From Pithys albifrons albifrons (Eukaryota; Chordata; Aves; Passeriformes; Thamnophilidae), in NCBI RefSeq assembly GCF_047495875.1, contig NC_092459.1:19267795-19331794 (forward strand): DNA of 64,000 nt, written 5' to 3'. The position numbers were made by a program, and so were the translations under genes. Below, piece after piece: positions 1 through 13,784 of this stretch (position 1 is the first letter of the stretch; each line of letters begins with the position of its first letter). The notes under the pieces are model-generated. The model had not been told where the DNA came from. It worked only from the letters and a program-made list of their open reading frames with translations, and ran no database searches.

Positions 1-3000
1 TTCACTGAACATTTTGCACCTATATCTCTCAGGATGCTTAGGCCCCAGGCTCAAGCTTCAGGTGTATCCAGTCTGGTAAATTACATGGCTGAGTCCAATA
101 ACTCGTGCCATGATTAATTTTCCAGTTCTGAAACACTAAAATCACCAATTGTAGCACAAAGGTTTTGGATTCCAAAGTCCTCTCGATTTGGGTACAGAGA
201 ATGCCCTGTTGGTCATCTGCTTCCAGGTACAATGCCTGGTTTTAGCATCACTTGTGTCCATGTGAAACTCTTTGTTTTCGTATCAAAACATCTGCAGGTA
301 GATGGTGTTGACTTGTATTTCCCCTGAAGGCAGAGAAGTCTTGCTGAAAAATAAAAACTTCTTCAGTCCCTACATTGTGCAAGCAGGGAAGTCTTGCATG
401 CCTGGGAACTCCCATGTCATACTGAGTAATTATCAAATGAACAAAACAAGCGTCATCAAACATGAGTTCACAGCCTATGGACAGGAAGTACCTATTATGG
501 TTGGGGAAAAAGGAAACTCAAACTGGTAACTGTTAGTACTGGGACCATGCCTGGAAAAAACCCAATTCCTGTTTCAGGATTCCATTGTCTAGGCACCTGT
601 CAAGAGATGAGAAAAAATTCCTGGGCCAAATTACACCATGTGTCTAAAAGTAGGTCAGGGGAGCAATAGATGTGGTAGTACCTGCAGGCTTCTTTTTGAA
701 ATGGGTGTGAACATCATCTGTGTCTCATAAATACCACCAGGAGCAATTGCTAGTGAGCCAGGTCAGGCAGAGGGAAGGGAGTATGACTGTGCCTGGCACA
801 GCAGTGACACCTGCCTGACAGATCACTCTGGCAGTGAGCAGTGACAGGAAGGAGCTGAATGAGCATCTTCTGAATGACAGCTGTCCTGATGCAGAGTCCT
901 TGGGAAGAAGAGAAGAAAAAATATATGCCTGATGGTCTTGCACTGTGCCCTTCCTTGCTGTGCTCTCTCCGTGTATTGACAGCACCAGTTCTCAGTGAAT
1001 TCCCTGCTGAGCAGCTTATACATGGAGAGTTTTGAAGGTGGTGTCTTCCTTTTTTTTTTTTTGTTTCAGTTCATGTGTAGTGCTCTCTCTACTCAAACAT
1101 TCCAATAGGCCATATAGGGGATCTGCAAATTTGGAAAAATTACCTATTGGAAATCATTGAAACTCCTTTTCCTCAGAAGGCAAAGTAGCCTCAATTCATT
1201 TAATAAACACCTAAATTTTTAGATGAAGTGAAGAAGATTTATTCTAGCTGCTTCTTGGCAGAATGGTGCAATAAACAATGAGCTGTTTGCTATTAAGGAA
1301 ATAAAGTTGTAAACAATTTATTAGTCATAATGCAGTCTTAAGGCAAGAGTTCTGCACCTTTTGTTAAGCTTACCTGAGCTTTGAGTCACTGCAGACTGCA
1401 GCTACAGGGAAAAGTAACTGCAGGATTAAAGCAGTGACCTGACCAGGTAGGTCTCTGAGGATGAAGTGAGAGCACAAACTGCTGCAGAATTAAGTTAATT
1501 CTCACACCATTTAGAAACCATTATCCCAGTGATCAGGGACTAATTTATTGACCACTTAGTGCATTACAGATAAAGGTGGATCTTTTTTCTTGTGTCATCA
1601 TTATCCTCTTCCCGATGTCCCATCCCATCCTGTTCCCTGACCCACTGCTTTGCAGTTTTTCCCACACGTGAAAAATCACTGCAAAGTTTGTGAGTAGAAA
1701 ATTTCTAGAAATTTTTATCCATTCTGCATGGATTTCCCATATGCCATGATGGATAATTGTCTCTCATCTTTTTTTCTAATTAAAGAAAAACATAGAATCA
1801 TTCTTAGAATAAGAGAAATAAAAGCTGAGATGAATAGTTAGGAAATGCAAATAAGAAAATATTCTTTTTCCCCTCACTGCCAGTGTCTTTTCAGATTATC
1901 ATGAAGTCCTAGGCAGGCAGAGTCTTCTTGAAAATACACTTTAAACCATTAGGAAAACTCAAAATCACATAGGTCCATTAGAGATCTCCTGCGTTGGGAG
2001 CAGCACTGTGCAGGAACTTCCACGGGCTAACTATGAGAAGATGAACCTCTTTCGTTTGCTTTCTTACTGTAGTTCTGTGCTCCTAAATACCTATTGAAAG
2101 CAGATACTGATTCTGACTGTGTGATTTGATGTCATACCTTGGAGATGCAGTATTCTATCTCCCTATCCTAAAGCAAAATGAAGTGCCGAAATAGTAATTA
2201 AAAACAAAGAAAAAGAATCCTCTTAGTTAATCACTAGATTCCTTCATATCTTCTTCTTAAGTGCTTTTTCACTTAATCCAGTGTTATTTAAATGTAAATT
2301 CTGGCTGTGCCCAACTCTGCTTTGCGTTTAACAGAGTTGGAGTATAAAGGTATGATGGTAGTGCATATGTAATGTTTGTTTGACAAGCCTGGTCCATGAA
2401 AGCCCATGCTGTCTCACTCAGCTGACTGGTACACTGAAGAAAATAAGTCCAGCCTGCCATTTAACTCTACATACTTTCTGTCATTACTGCATTAGACTTT
2501 TCAAGCAGGTTGTTGGTGTATAGACACATATAAGTCTATACACTGACATATCTATATCAATGTGTCTGTAACACTTTTTTGTCCCAGTCTAGAAAGGGGC
2601 ATTTTGCTTCCAGGCAAGAATAGGAAGGAGCAGTCTCTTGCTCACCTCATGCTTTCTGTTCTAAGCAGGGACTGGAAAGCCATGGAGACCAGCATTTGCT
2701 CTGGCTCCCACTGCTTTCCTGGCCAGACTGTCTGGCTCAGTGCCTGCAGAAAGGAGTGAAGCTGCATATTCCCTCGCTCAAGAACAAGAGAGGCACAGCA
2801 GCTCAGTTGTTACTCCTTTACAGCTCTCCAGGGAGATCACAGTTCCAGGCTTCCTCTTACTCGAATTACAAGATTGCCCTTCATTCACAAGAGCCAAGGC
2901 AAAAAGCTCAGCTTACATGTGGTAAAAGGGAACTTGTAAAAAAAGTTATTTTTGACGGGGCAATGAAAAAAATCACTATATGCATTGGCTACTTTTGATG

Positions 3001-3790
3001 TTGCTACTGTATTTGAAGCAGATGGAGTGTATTGTAGGTCCCCTCATCAGACTCAGTTTCTTCATGCACAGTTTAAATGCAACAGGATCGAGGCAATAGG
3101 TTCATTTCTTTGAACTTCGTCTGCTCTCTGAGGGCACCTAAAAATGCCAAACGAGTCATTTGAGTGACTGCAGCAGTTCATCTTCTACAGTGCGGCAGAG
3201 ACTCTGTGTGCTGCTGCACTAAGGTGGATAACAGCAGATGGGGAGAGAACATGGGAAGCTAAAGGAGACTTAAGGAAAGCCTTCTTAGCAAGAGAAATCA
3301 TGGATCCAGATTACCAGGAAACAGTTCCCTGTTAAAGTTTTTTTGATTCTTACACATGTTTGCACACGCTCAATCCAAAAAGACAGGTACTTCTATGACT
3401 GAACAGTGGAATTGTGATTAGTTCCTGCTGCTCTCGGAGTAGGAAATAGAGGCAATAGGAAGACCTAGTTTTAGTTCTAATTCTGCCATAAAATTCCATT
3501 TATTACTGGGGAAAAACTGTTTAAGCTTTAGCTTTCTCAGAAGAGAAAAGTGGAGGTGGGGAGACAGAAATGTGATTAATTCCATCAGGTATTGGAATTA
3601 TTTTTTCTTTTTTTGCATTGGTAAAGTCCTTTGAGACTATTGGCTAATTCTGTGGAGTCCATTTTAGTGTTTTAATTTTTTACTGTATTTACTTCATGTG
3701 AATAGAATATTTCCTTCCTGTGGAGATGACCAGAATAAAAAAGGTGGAGTGAAACTGTTCCTACTTTTATTCCTGTTTGTGGTCTTTTGC
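1..3790. other. non-coding, no recognised gene
   Basis: No family match. Open stretches at 38-232 (minus) and 302-529 (plus) are short. The plus one could be an exon at 334-525 (acceptor tgaaggcag, donor GTAACT) but has no identified neighbours. A 12-base T run is at 1053. Confidence 0.6.
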
Positions 3791-3792
3791 AG

Positions 3793-4330
3793 TATCATTC
3801 TTGGGCTGTGAGAAGGCAGTGGGATGCCTACTTTTCTGTTGATGGAGAGATGTCTGTGGTGGAGGAACCAGGTAAGTAAATCCATGGACAAAGTTTAAAA
3901 ATGGTAATACCTCTGCTGTGACTGTTCCTCCACCTTCACCTCTTGCCCATATATTTCATACTGAGAGGGACATGTAGTCTGGGGATAAGTGGGACGAAAA
4001 AGTGGCATTCTTTCTCACAGTCTCTTCTTTGCTCCCTTTATCTGAGGTGATGTTCAGTACTTTTTCACTGCACATAATTAAGATTACAGATGATCAATTT
4101 TTAACTTTATCACTTCAAATTTTTAAGATTTTGGGGGTGGTTATGTCTTTAACTCTCACCACTGAAAGCACTGGTCATTAGTCCTTTGTGTGAATTCAAA
4201 CAGCTTAGGACCTCCCTTTTTTTCTCTTTCAGATGAAGTCCTAAAAGAGTAAAATTTCATTATCATGTTGAAGTGTTTCTTTCTGTAAACTTTGTAGAAT
4301 GTAGAATTCTGTCAGAAAAATAAATAAAAA
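3793..4330 (+). CDS. possible 3' terminal exon pair of an unknown plus-strand gene
   Basis: The strong acceptor tggtcttttgcag starts an exon at 3793-3871 that is open in one frame only (YHSWAVRRQWDAYFSVDGEM, then SVVEEP) with a perfect donor GTAAGT. A second strong acceptor (tttttttctctttcag) near 4232 joins in phase to DEVLKE and a TAA stop at about 4251. AATAAA follows near 4319. The acidic tail looks protein-like, but I do not recognise it, and no convincing upstream exon could be chained in phase. Splice-site pairs of this quality also occur by chance here, so treat it as a lead. Confidence 0.28.
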
Positions 4331-4334
4331 AAAG

Positions 4335-7300
4335 AAATGTAATAACGTTACATTCCCAGTACTAGGGAGAATAAAGCCAACTAAACACATTCCCTGTAAA
4401 GGGCTGCATTTTCATTAGATTTCATAGGTCTTTTCAAGGACTGCAAATGTGCATCTGAAGTTGTAAAAATATCTAAAATGCAGTAGCCATCCCTGTGTCA
4501 AGATATTTTAAATATTTTTGGTGGTGTAGATCACTGAACAGTCAGTTCTTTCCTCTGCCAACAAGCTGGTGATTGCCACAGCACCTCTGGTTTAAAATTT
4601 CAAAACAAAGTGTGTAGAAACCCTCACCAGTTCCTCTTGGCAGTGTGGTAACTTCATCCAAATTAGCTAGCAAAGGAGCTTTGCTCTGTTTCAAGGGTGC
4701 AGTCTGCTTATGGAAAGAGCTGCTTCCAGCATCCTTTTGTATATAGCTTCCTCTTCCTTTCAAAACTGGAAACTTGAAGGTCGCTGTGCTGGAAGCTGGA
4801 AATACTTTACATACACTGGGGTTTAGCAAACAGAGCAAATTGTTTCTTCTGGGTGCTCAGGCATCCTGTGTAGCCTCTTGCATTCACTATTGCAAGCTGT
4901 TTGGAAGGAGGAAAAACCCACAAAAAGGCCTTACAGTCCCCTCATGTCTGCATGCCACTCTTCTCCTGAGCAGCTGGCCTACATCTAAATTAAAGCCAAA
5001 TATATCTAAGCTTACCTGGGTTCTTTTGATAGTTGTAAGACCCCAGGCTCTTCTCACAAGCTTACTGAAGGGGTTTTGCATTAAAAAGATCCAAGGCCCA
5101 AAACCCCACCCCATGGATTTATTAAAAGGGCCTTCAGTTCTTTTAATACCTTGAGGCTGTGCACAGGAGAAACACTGCAATGATGCTCAGGGGGCCCAAA
5201 TAACACATTTTTACTGGCATACTTGGGAAAATACGGGAACCTGGCAAAATTTTAAACCATTTCACAAAGCACTGACTTGGCAATTTCCAACCTATCCAAG
5301 TTTAAGTTATCCAAATATCAAGAAAAGGAAATAAGGAGAAAAGGAAGAAGTAAAGAAAGAGAGAGAAAATTATAGCTACTACCGTGGATCCAGCATGGAT
5401 CCAGCTTAGATCCAGATGCCAGAAGTCCAAGAATGGTAGAGCTGTGTGATGACTCCTGTAGCCACCCCCAAGCTCAGGTGGGGCTTCTGCTATGCCAGCC
5501 TTTTGTGGTCTGGGTTAGGGGCTTCTGGGAGTGTGGTGTGGGGCAGTGTTCTTGGAGTAGCAGTGACTGGCAGCTGCACTGAAGACTCTCAAGGAGGCAG
5601 AGATATATGGTGGGCAAAGCACCATCCCACCTTGGCACAGTCTGATCTGCCTTCTCCCACACACAGAGTTCTGAGCCAGTAATAACCTTAATAACTTTTT
5701 TCAGTACCTCACAGTAATAAAGAAGGTGTTTTCATGCGGTTGCTGGAGATACAGAGCACAGTGTGTTGATCCAACCCAGCATTTGTGGATATTACTTTAG
5801 ACTGATTACAGTTTCAGCAGAAATCCTGCTTAGGAAACCACACATTGTGCAGGTAATTGGAAACAGAACCTGCCACAAGCATCTTTGAATGTTTAGCACT
5901 GGCCTTTTGAATTTGTAAATAGAAAGAGCCTGTGGCTCTACGGTAAAACTGTGGCCTCTCAAGAAGGAAACAGACCTTCTTGTTTTCTGCCCCCATATAG
6001 TTTTCTTTTTCTTTTTTCCTCTCTTTGATCCAAGAAAGCTCCAGGATAGCTCCTTTAATTAAGAGGCAGAAGACAAAGCTTTGTCTGCTGGACGATGTTT
6101 GTGTTGATGCACACAGCTAAGCCTATCGGCTCTGCTTTTCCCTCCACCCTTTTATTCTATTTGGATAAGCAAGACACTTTTTATATGAATTTTATTTAAG
6201 GATTTAAAGGATGCCTCCACTTTTGGTGGTGGTTTTATGAGCACAGGACCAATGGTAATAGCTTACATAATTATATGTGGGAAATATAAATTTTACTTCT
6301 ATGCCTGTTGTTAAGTGACTGGGATTTCAGTCATTTCCTTAGCCTGTGTTACTTCTCCATCTTTAACTGTTCTTCTCTTTTCTTCTTGTTCCAAACTCCT
6401 TTCACTACTCCTCAAAATGTCAGATGTGATCACAGCTGCGATCAGCTACATTTTCAGGAAAGATTATTTCCAATGTTTTATTTTGCACTAGTCACATGGA
6501 CACCTTTCAGCTAACGAAAGTATCACCCTAGAAAATATGACTCTTCAAAATCATCTGTGGCTAAACTCCTACTCAGTCAGCATCTCCTAGGTGACAGTGA
6601 CTGCACATACTTCAAGATATTTTAAAATAATATATCCTATACTGCAATTACTGTTTGAATTATGATGATGATAGTGGGGTTTGGTATCTAGCCCAAAAAG
6701 ATCCAAGAGATCATGGGGATTGTGCATACTGTGCTTCTTAACCCAGCTCAAAGATCCATGGAAAACAGAATCTGATGTGCTAGTGGCAGTATTTTAAATT
6801 AGTTTGTCTGTCTGACCATTGTAAGCATCAGTGGAACTGGACTGGGAAAAAGGTGGGGAAAAATCAGTCAAAAGTATCCCAGGATAAAGAAACAGTATTT
6901 TGATTCTTTTGATGAATATTTCTCCGACTGTTAAAATATCAAATTCTTCCAGAAGTTAGTTGCTTGTTATGGGCGGAAATGGAGCTATTGCCTTACTGCT
7001 AATAGGTGGCATATAAATCTAAATGAAGCAGGCAGTAGTATAGCAAATGACAGATGAAATGTGCATAAACATTCAAACTTATGGGTTGGATGACAAATGT
7101 GGTGGTGGCAGTGCAGAGGTGCTAGGACAGGAAGCAGGATAATGATCTCTTACAGCAGATGAGATGTGACTGGAGCATAAGAGTCAAGGAAAGATAAGAA
7201 CTGTGCTCAGAGAGAAGGCCTATTTTCACACCCAGCCTGCAGTTTCCTTTGCCAGCATTACTAGCTGCTTCTCTAGTAATTCCTTCTTGGCATAAACAAA

Positions 7301-9090
7301 GCAGAGGCTTGAGAGAAATGGATGAAAGATTTACAGTCTATTTGAGAGCTGTGCGCAGATCTTGTTCAAACACCTCCCCGGGTCACATACTTGGTTTGCT
7401 GTTACCTATTGCACCTCCTTGAAACAGGTTGTTGCATCAGCTTAAGACACATTGTATATTGTAACTTCAGATCAGGATATGAAGGAAAGACTCAAACGCT
7501 TGAAAAAATTAAAATGGCTTGGTTTTCACCTTTTGAAGATTTGAAAGAGTTTGTAATTTTGGATGTCCGGGTGAAATAGCATTGAGTGTTACCCATTGCA
7601 GGGTTAATCTAAATTTAAAAGCACTGATGGAATAACATTCAGTCAGTTAGAAGTTGTGTGGGAAGAGGGCATCAAGCCTGTCCTGCCTCTACCTCCAGTC
7701 TATCCAAATTGCTTAAATCCAAAGGTGAAGAGAGATGTCAGACAGCCCTACTTGATCTCTCCAGCAGCCTGTGATGAGCAGGGAGAGGGGCTGGGAGCTG
7801 TGGTCCACTCTTCCCCATCTTCTTCTTTATGGTTTCCTTTTACTGTCTAGAGTACTGCTCCTGTCTCCTCACTCCACAGCAGCAGCAGTGGGCAGGGGAG
7901 CCTGAGGGGTGAGGGCAGGGAGAGGGGGGAGTTTGTAGTAGAAGAAACATTGCTGTGTGGGCTTGTTTACTCATGGTCCTTATTACAACTACTCACTCTC
8001 CACACTGTTCCCACTCTCTAGGCTCTAAAAGCAGATCAGCCCTAATAGTCATGCCTTGAGCACCCAGTTCTCCATAAGGCTGCAGTTCCCTCCTGCATGT
8101 GGAACTCCTGACACCCTGAATCCCTCCTCACCCCCTCCTTCACTCCCACATTTTTTAATGGCAAATTCATGACAGTTATTAAGCACTTATTAGATGGTGG
8201 TGTCCTTCCTAGAACAAAATAAACAAATGCTTCCTATTCATATGGCTGAGTTGTAACTTGTCTAGACTCATTTATTCAGAGGCAACATGGACAACTGTGA
8301 AGTACTGATTGTGGGAATGGCCTGGCAGAGATGGAGTGAGTTAAACTGGCAGAAGGTTGCTTTGCTTGTATGATTGATTGTGAGGACTGGAAAAGGTGCA
8401 AGAAGACAGTGTTTTCTGCCAGGGTAAGGTACATTTTGCTTAGGGAGGCTTTATGGCAGACCTAACTAGGAAAGGTGGTATGAGCAAAGCCTTATAGTTT
8501 AAGTCCTCAAAATGCTTGGATATGCCAGTACTCCAGGTTATTTTTAAATGATCCTGAAAGAGTAACTTACATCTGACTTTAGTGTCTACTCTCCAAACCA
8601 GGCTATAGAATTATTTCCCTATTACAGTCCATCAGATATTTCATTATTTGATGCTATATGCAGCAGTTTGCTGAGAAAAGACTGAGAAAGGCATTTAGAA
8701 ATACTTCTAGACTGCTGGTTGCATAAACGGGATGTTGTGATAACAGCTCATATTTCCCTGGGCAGAGAAAAGGATGAAACTGTTTTCCCCTGATTAACAT
8801 TAAAGTTCTGACAAATTGCCTGTGATACACAGGACTAATCTGTCTCCCTGCATTTTGAGCAGTTCCTGACCCCAAAATGAGGTTCTGGGAGGTCTGTCTG
8901 AATGAGAGCTTCTTAGTGTAGTAGGCCTACTTGGTGGAAGTGGAGATTATGTGGAGCTGTTACAACACTGTTGTACTTTTTCAGTTGTGCCCAAGGAGTC
9001 ATTTAGGGTCCCAGAACATATGGACTCATTCTGTAATGCAGTGGAGATGAGTAGTTTGAGTGTGCCTGAAAAAAAGGCTGATGTTGATGA
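4335..9090. other. non-coding, nothing recognised
   Basis: AT-rich unique-looking sequence with only the small GATCCAG minirepeat at 5384 and a purine-rich run at 5325-5367. The 126-codon frame at 4774-5154 overlaps a 97-codon frame on the other strand and matches nothing I know. Confidence 0.55.
5384..5416 (+). repeat. three-copy GATCCAGC-type minirepeat
   Basis: GTGGATCCAGCATGGATCCA followed by GCTTAGATCCAGAT holds three spaced GATCCAG units of about 12 bases. Confidence 0.8.
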
Positions 9091-9095
9091 ATTGG

Positions 9096-9142
9096 TTTCA
9101 CAGAATCATATAGAATGGAAAAGACCCTTAGGATCCTCACAG
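9096..9142 (-). repeat. CR1 3' end fragment
   Basis: CACAGAATCATATAGAATGG followed by AAAAGACCCTTAGGATC is the reverse complement of the CR1 LINE 3' terminus (…TTCCAACC…ATTCTATGATTCT). Only the last 45 or so bases remain. Confidence 0.6.
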
Positions 9143-9145
9143 TGA

Positions 9146-12100
9146 CTGGTATATTTAGAGGGATGGCAGTGAGTACAAAACTGGGTTTGTCACAAATCTT
9201 GTCTCTATCTGGAACAGAAGTGCTCTGGTTCACTGGGATTTATTGTTCACATTCCTTGTTTTAGGTGCCTAAAAGGACTGTTTGCAATGTGATACTGCCT
9301 CTGTTTCTTTAAGATCTGTGGCAGTTGTGCTGCAGTACAGTTTCTTAATAGTGTTGTCACTAACACTTCTCCTAATGCCTTTTGTACTTTAAGAAGTTTA
9401 ATATATTGTCCTACACCCTCCAAACTGAAGACAGTTTCATCCTCTCATGTTACAACTGTGAGTTGATGCTGAAAGATTCAGGGAATAAAGGACAGGACAT
9501 AAAAAGGTGCTGTACACTGCAGTTTGCTGCAAATGGATTCAGACTCTGGGTCCCTCTTGGTTGCATATACAGCAGTTTTAATGTAAAAGACCCAACAGCC
9601 CCAGGATCAGGAATAAAAAAACACGATGGTTGATTCTTGCTTGGCTGTGGGCCACAATTGCTGCAGGCAGTGGTGTCTCTTGTCATCTGTCTGAACTAGA
9701 GTTTGCATTCCTCTCAGCAGAGAAGCCTGGTTGCAGCATTGCATCTGTCTAGCTTAACAAATGAAGTCAAAATGCAGCAGCAATTAAATGTGGTGTGCAG
9801 GATTAGGCTTATACTGAGTTTTTCCATGTTAGTTTTACTTCAACTTTAATTCACACCACCTTCTCCATTGACTGCTCTGAGTTCCTGTAGCATCCCATAT
9901 TGTGTCACCAGTGTGGTAAATCAAGCTCATCACTGGAGAGCTGCTGCAATTATTAAAGCAGCAGCTGTACCTCTTATTTTCTTACACAGCTCTCAGAGCT
10001 CTCCTCTGCTGTGTCCTTTCACAGCAACTTCTCTTGCTGTGTCAGGTTTGTGGTAAAAGGTATCACTAATCTCCCAGGCTGGAGCCCTGCATGCAGGATG
10101 CTTCCTCCTTGCTGACAGCTTGCCTGTTAGCGATTTTGTGCTGCAAACCTTGGAAACAAATAAGAAAAAACAGAAGAGATAAATGTTGCCCTTCCTTCTT
10201 TGTCTGTGTGTGAAAGTGAGCATGTGGGATTCTGCCTCTGCTGCTGCACAAAGGAGCCTTTCTCTCTGCCCGTCCCCAGGCTGAATTTCCTCACTGGTCC
10301 TACTGTTCTTCCCTCTGGATACTATTCAAAGGACAGATTGAAGTAACTAAATGTCCTCTGCTGTTCAGAGAGGTGATGCATAAAGCACTGACTCTTTAAA
10401 ACTACAACCAATTCATCAAAGTCATTATGCTGTGTAACACTGGGGATTTTTCTGCATTTGAATAGCTTTTAAAATGCTTAGAGATTATTATATACTATCA
10501 TACACATGTAATATCTTTATTCCTAAGTAAGTATAAAATACCCTTGAACCTTAACTAGAATAGCTGCTGCATCAGCAAATGCTTGTGCTTAGCTTTCCTG
10601 TTTGTGACAGCGTAGTCTTACTGCTGAAATGTTGTACCCAGGTGAGTTTATGAAGAACAGGGTTTTTTTTGCTGTAATTTGATCAAATTTCACCTGTGGG
10701 GTTCAGTGAGATTATTTTGTGTGGAAACTAAGTGTATATCTGTGCCACATTGGTATCATATTTGCAAACAAGCACTGAAAGAGAAATACCTTGGGGGAAA
10801 ATCCCATTTAAAGACTGGTAGATATATTACAAATGTGTCTTTTCTTGAGAACTTTCTCTATCATGTTAGAGCTGAATAATATGCTTTATCTTTATATTTC
10901 TTCTCTTTCAGAATGGCTTTGTAAATGTATAGGAAATTCCAGGACAGATTTGAAGAAGCTGATTGCAATGCAGTCAAAGGGAGGTAGCCCAAAGATGGCA
11001 AATAGTAAAACATAAAAGAACTGGAAGGTGCACCAGCAAGAGAATGAGAAGACTCTTAACTAGAGACCATAGGGTATCCAAAATGGTAACAAATGGTGTG
11101 AATATTTTGGTAGATGGAGATCTTGGGTTTGCTTCCTTAGGCTATGACTACAGATATGCAGTTTTCAGGGAGACACACCTGAGACTGCCTTGTGTTGTAC
11201 ATGACATTCCAGGTGGGCAGCAGGTAACTCATGTGCCCCATTTGGCTTTCTAGGTGCCCAAAGGGAGCTCACGCTGCTGATTTGAACACGATATTCCTCT
11301 GAAAGGCTTTGAATTTTGAGTTTTCTTCCCTCAGACCACTAGAAAAAAGTTAATCTCCTGGACATAGGGAAAGACTATTTTTCTACCATCCCATTCCCAG
11401 AGTATTTAGGCAATGTGATACTTGATAATCTTTATTGTTTGATTGGGTTTTGTTAGCTTTGGTTTTGGATTGGGTTTTGTGTGTTTGCTTTTGCTTCGTT
11501 TTTTGGTTGGGGTTTGTTTATTAATTTTTCAATGCCATATAATCTATTTCATCTCAGCTTTCTGGACAAGATCCTGGACATTTTATATATACCTGGATTA
11601 GCCATTTGGTCAGTTTCATGCTTGTTCCTGTCTTGTAGTAACAAGTGTACCGGTTTCCTCCTGTTTCCTCCATGGATTTTACCTTTTGTGTCACCCACAT
11701 AGAGGCTGAATGTGTCTTTTTTCCCATATGCCATGGTTGGCAATAAAAATGAGCTTCATGACAAGGAGGAGTTCGCTCTTCAGAAGTGCTTTATCACACA
11801 AAGTGTCCCAGCATGCATCTTTTTCTGGGGATGGAGTCATGCAATGATTAGATATTGCAAAAACAAGGGGCCTGCAGTACGGCATGAAAACTGTGGGCTG
11901 TTCCCAAGTGGAGTAAAAAGCAGAGCATTCTCCTCACATCTTGATCAAAAATAATGAATGGTACTAAGTGTTTCTCTTGTTGATGTGAAATGAAATGTGA
12001 AATGGAGGTAGGGAGCAGCTGGCCAGGTGGCAGAATCCCACGAAGTCCCTAAGAAAGTACTGGAAAGCAAAAGATATTGGGTCATCATCTGAGTCTGTTG

Positions 12101-12230
12101 TGTGCCAAAGAGAAATATGCCATTTAGGTAAAAGTCTGAACAGCAGCATTATTTTTAAAATGAGTATTAATTGCACTTCTTTTATTGGCATAGGTGAGAC
12201 TGACTGAACTATTGACCTTACTTTCAGGCA
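9146..12230. other. non-coding, nothing recognised
   Basis: No repeat identified except the T/G-rich tract at 11430-11530. Short open frames at 10963-11253 and elsewhere have no protein-like composition. Confidence 0.55.
11430..11530 (+). repeat. T/G-rich low-complexity tract
   Basis: GATTGGGTTTTG occurs twice (near 11440 and 11469) in a 100-base T/G block with almost no C or A. No coding sign. Confidence 0.7.
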
Positions 12231-12235
12231 TTGTT

Positions 12236-12415
12236 CATGACTGGAAATGTGGATTCACTGGAGAGGGCTGGAGAGAGTTCAGAGGGCTGCAAAGGGAACA
12301 TGATTTTTAGGAAATGAAGAGTTTCAGAGCACTGGCTATGTTTGATTTAGAAAGTGAAACTCTAAGTGGGGGACATGAAAAGTCATTCATTATGTAAAAG
12401 GCTGTGATTAAATAT
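12236..12415 (+). repeat. old CR1 LINE fragment
   Basis: Diverged plus-strand copy: CTGGAGAGGGCTGGAGAGAG, then GAGGGCTGCAAAG, GGGACATGAAAAGTC and ATGTAAAAGGCTGTGA follow the order of the CR1 3' region (GAGGGTCCAGAGGAGGGC … ATATGTGAAAGGCTG). Confidence 0.6.
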
Positions 12416-13672
12416 AATGATCAGTTGATATCTTTCTTCATTTAGGAAGTGCAAAAAGAAATCAGATTAATTTTTGCTTATTCTGCAGCTAAAAATATTC
12501 AGGCTGGGTACTATAAAAATGTATTAAGGTGGTAATATTCTTTTTAGTCTACCTAAGGTTGTACAACATCTTAATTTCTTTAGTAGTTTATTACTAAAAT
12601 TCTCAATGCCTGAAATGCATGACTCTATATTTGGTAAGTTCTTGAATGTTCTTCAGTACTATCAAGTAATTTCAGGATAAATTGAACAAAGATGATAAGT
12701 TTCTAACAATATAAGCTTCTAATTATCTTGAGAGCACTGTCTGAGAGCTTATGAGCTCACCCACTCACATGTAATCTCATTCTGAGTTTTGCAGAGAGCT
12801 AAGTGTGCTATAGTCTAAAAAAGCACAGGACAAAAGTAACTTGGAAAATGAAAAACCTTAAAAGAGGATAATATAAACATGGAAAATTATTGATTGATTG
12901 ATTGATATAATGATTAATGAAAAGAATGTGTGGAGAAAGAACAGTTGATGGTATGTGAGAAAGTGACCTTGGCAAAACAAGGCATTCAGGTGACGAAGGA
13001 GTATCTGACATAAAGTGGTAAAAGGGCTCTGTGAAAGGGGGAGAGTGGGCAGATTTAAGGCAGTGGCAGATGAAGCGTGGGAGGCAGCAAAGAAAAGCTG
13101 CCACATACATGAGAATGAAGTAATAGATCTCCTACCCCCTCCTTTATATTAATGAATGGGAGGATAGTCTGGTTTGAAAACACTGTAAAGAAGAGAGAAA
13201 GCATTCTTCAGCATGGACCTACTCTGCACAGCTGCTGAAGAAGACTTGACTATCATCAGAAATTCAAGGGTCTTCTATGCCTGTCTGTTCAGAAGCACTT
13301 TCCTATTTTGGTCACCACAAATATTCAGTGTTATCTGGAGCTCATATTCATTCTCCTGTGCCAGCCTGTGTGAACATAGAACAGTCTTGTCTGTTTAGTT
13401 TCTTTGCTCCAGTTAAACCCTGAACTTGCACTTTAATTATTCCATTCCTTCATTTTAATTTTGTCAGTTCTCTTATGGCATGCTGTTCTCTCCTGCTGCA
13501 ATTACAGTCTTTCACGATTGTTGGTGACTGTGTCACAATATACACAAGCTGCTCCACCTCCATACTGCTCCTGTGGTACTTATCTCTCACCCTGCCTTCA
13601 GTCCAATATTGCTTAGCCATCTTTCATCCTCAGCAACTGATCCATTTTTAAGTCTACCAGGTTATGTGATCG

Positions 13673-13739
<67 letters not shown>

Positions 13740-13780
13740 ATCTATACTCTATCTATACTCTATCTGTCTCTCTGTTTCTC
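13673..13780 (+). repeat. (ATCT)n tetranucleotide microsatellite
   Basis: Sixteen perfect ATCT units plus three bases at 13673-13739, followed by a degraded CTATACT/CTATCTGT tail to about 13780. Any reading frame through it is a Ser-Ile-Tyr-Leu repeat and is not coding. Confidence 0.97.
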
Positions 13781-13784
13781 TATG

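Noticed and set aside
4774..5154. 126-codon open frame on the plus strand
   Set aside because: No recognisable domain, a competing frame on the other strand and no coding context.
10611..10641. Exon-like segment between a strong acceptor (gtttgtgacag) and donor (GTGAGT)
   Set aside because: Only 31 bases and not phase-compatible with the other candidates; pairs like this recur by chance (also 1656-1689, 27529-27561 and 29168-29219).
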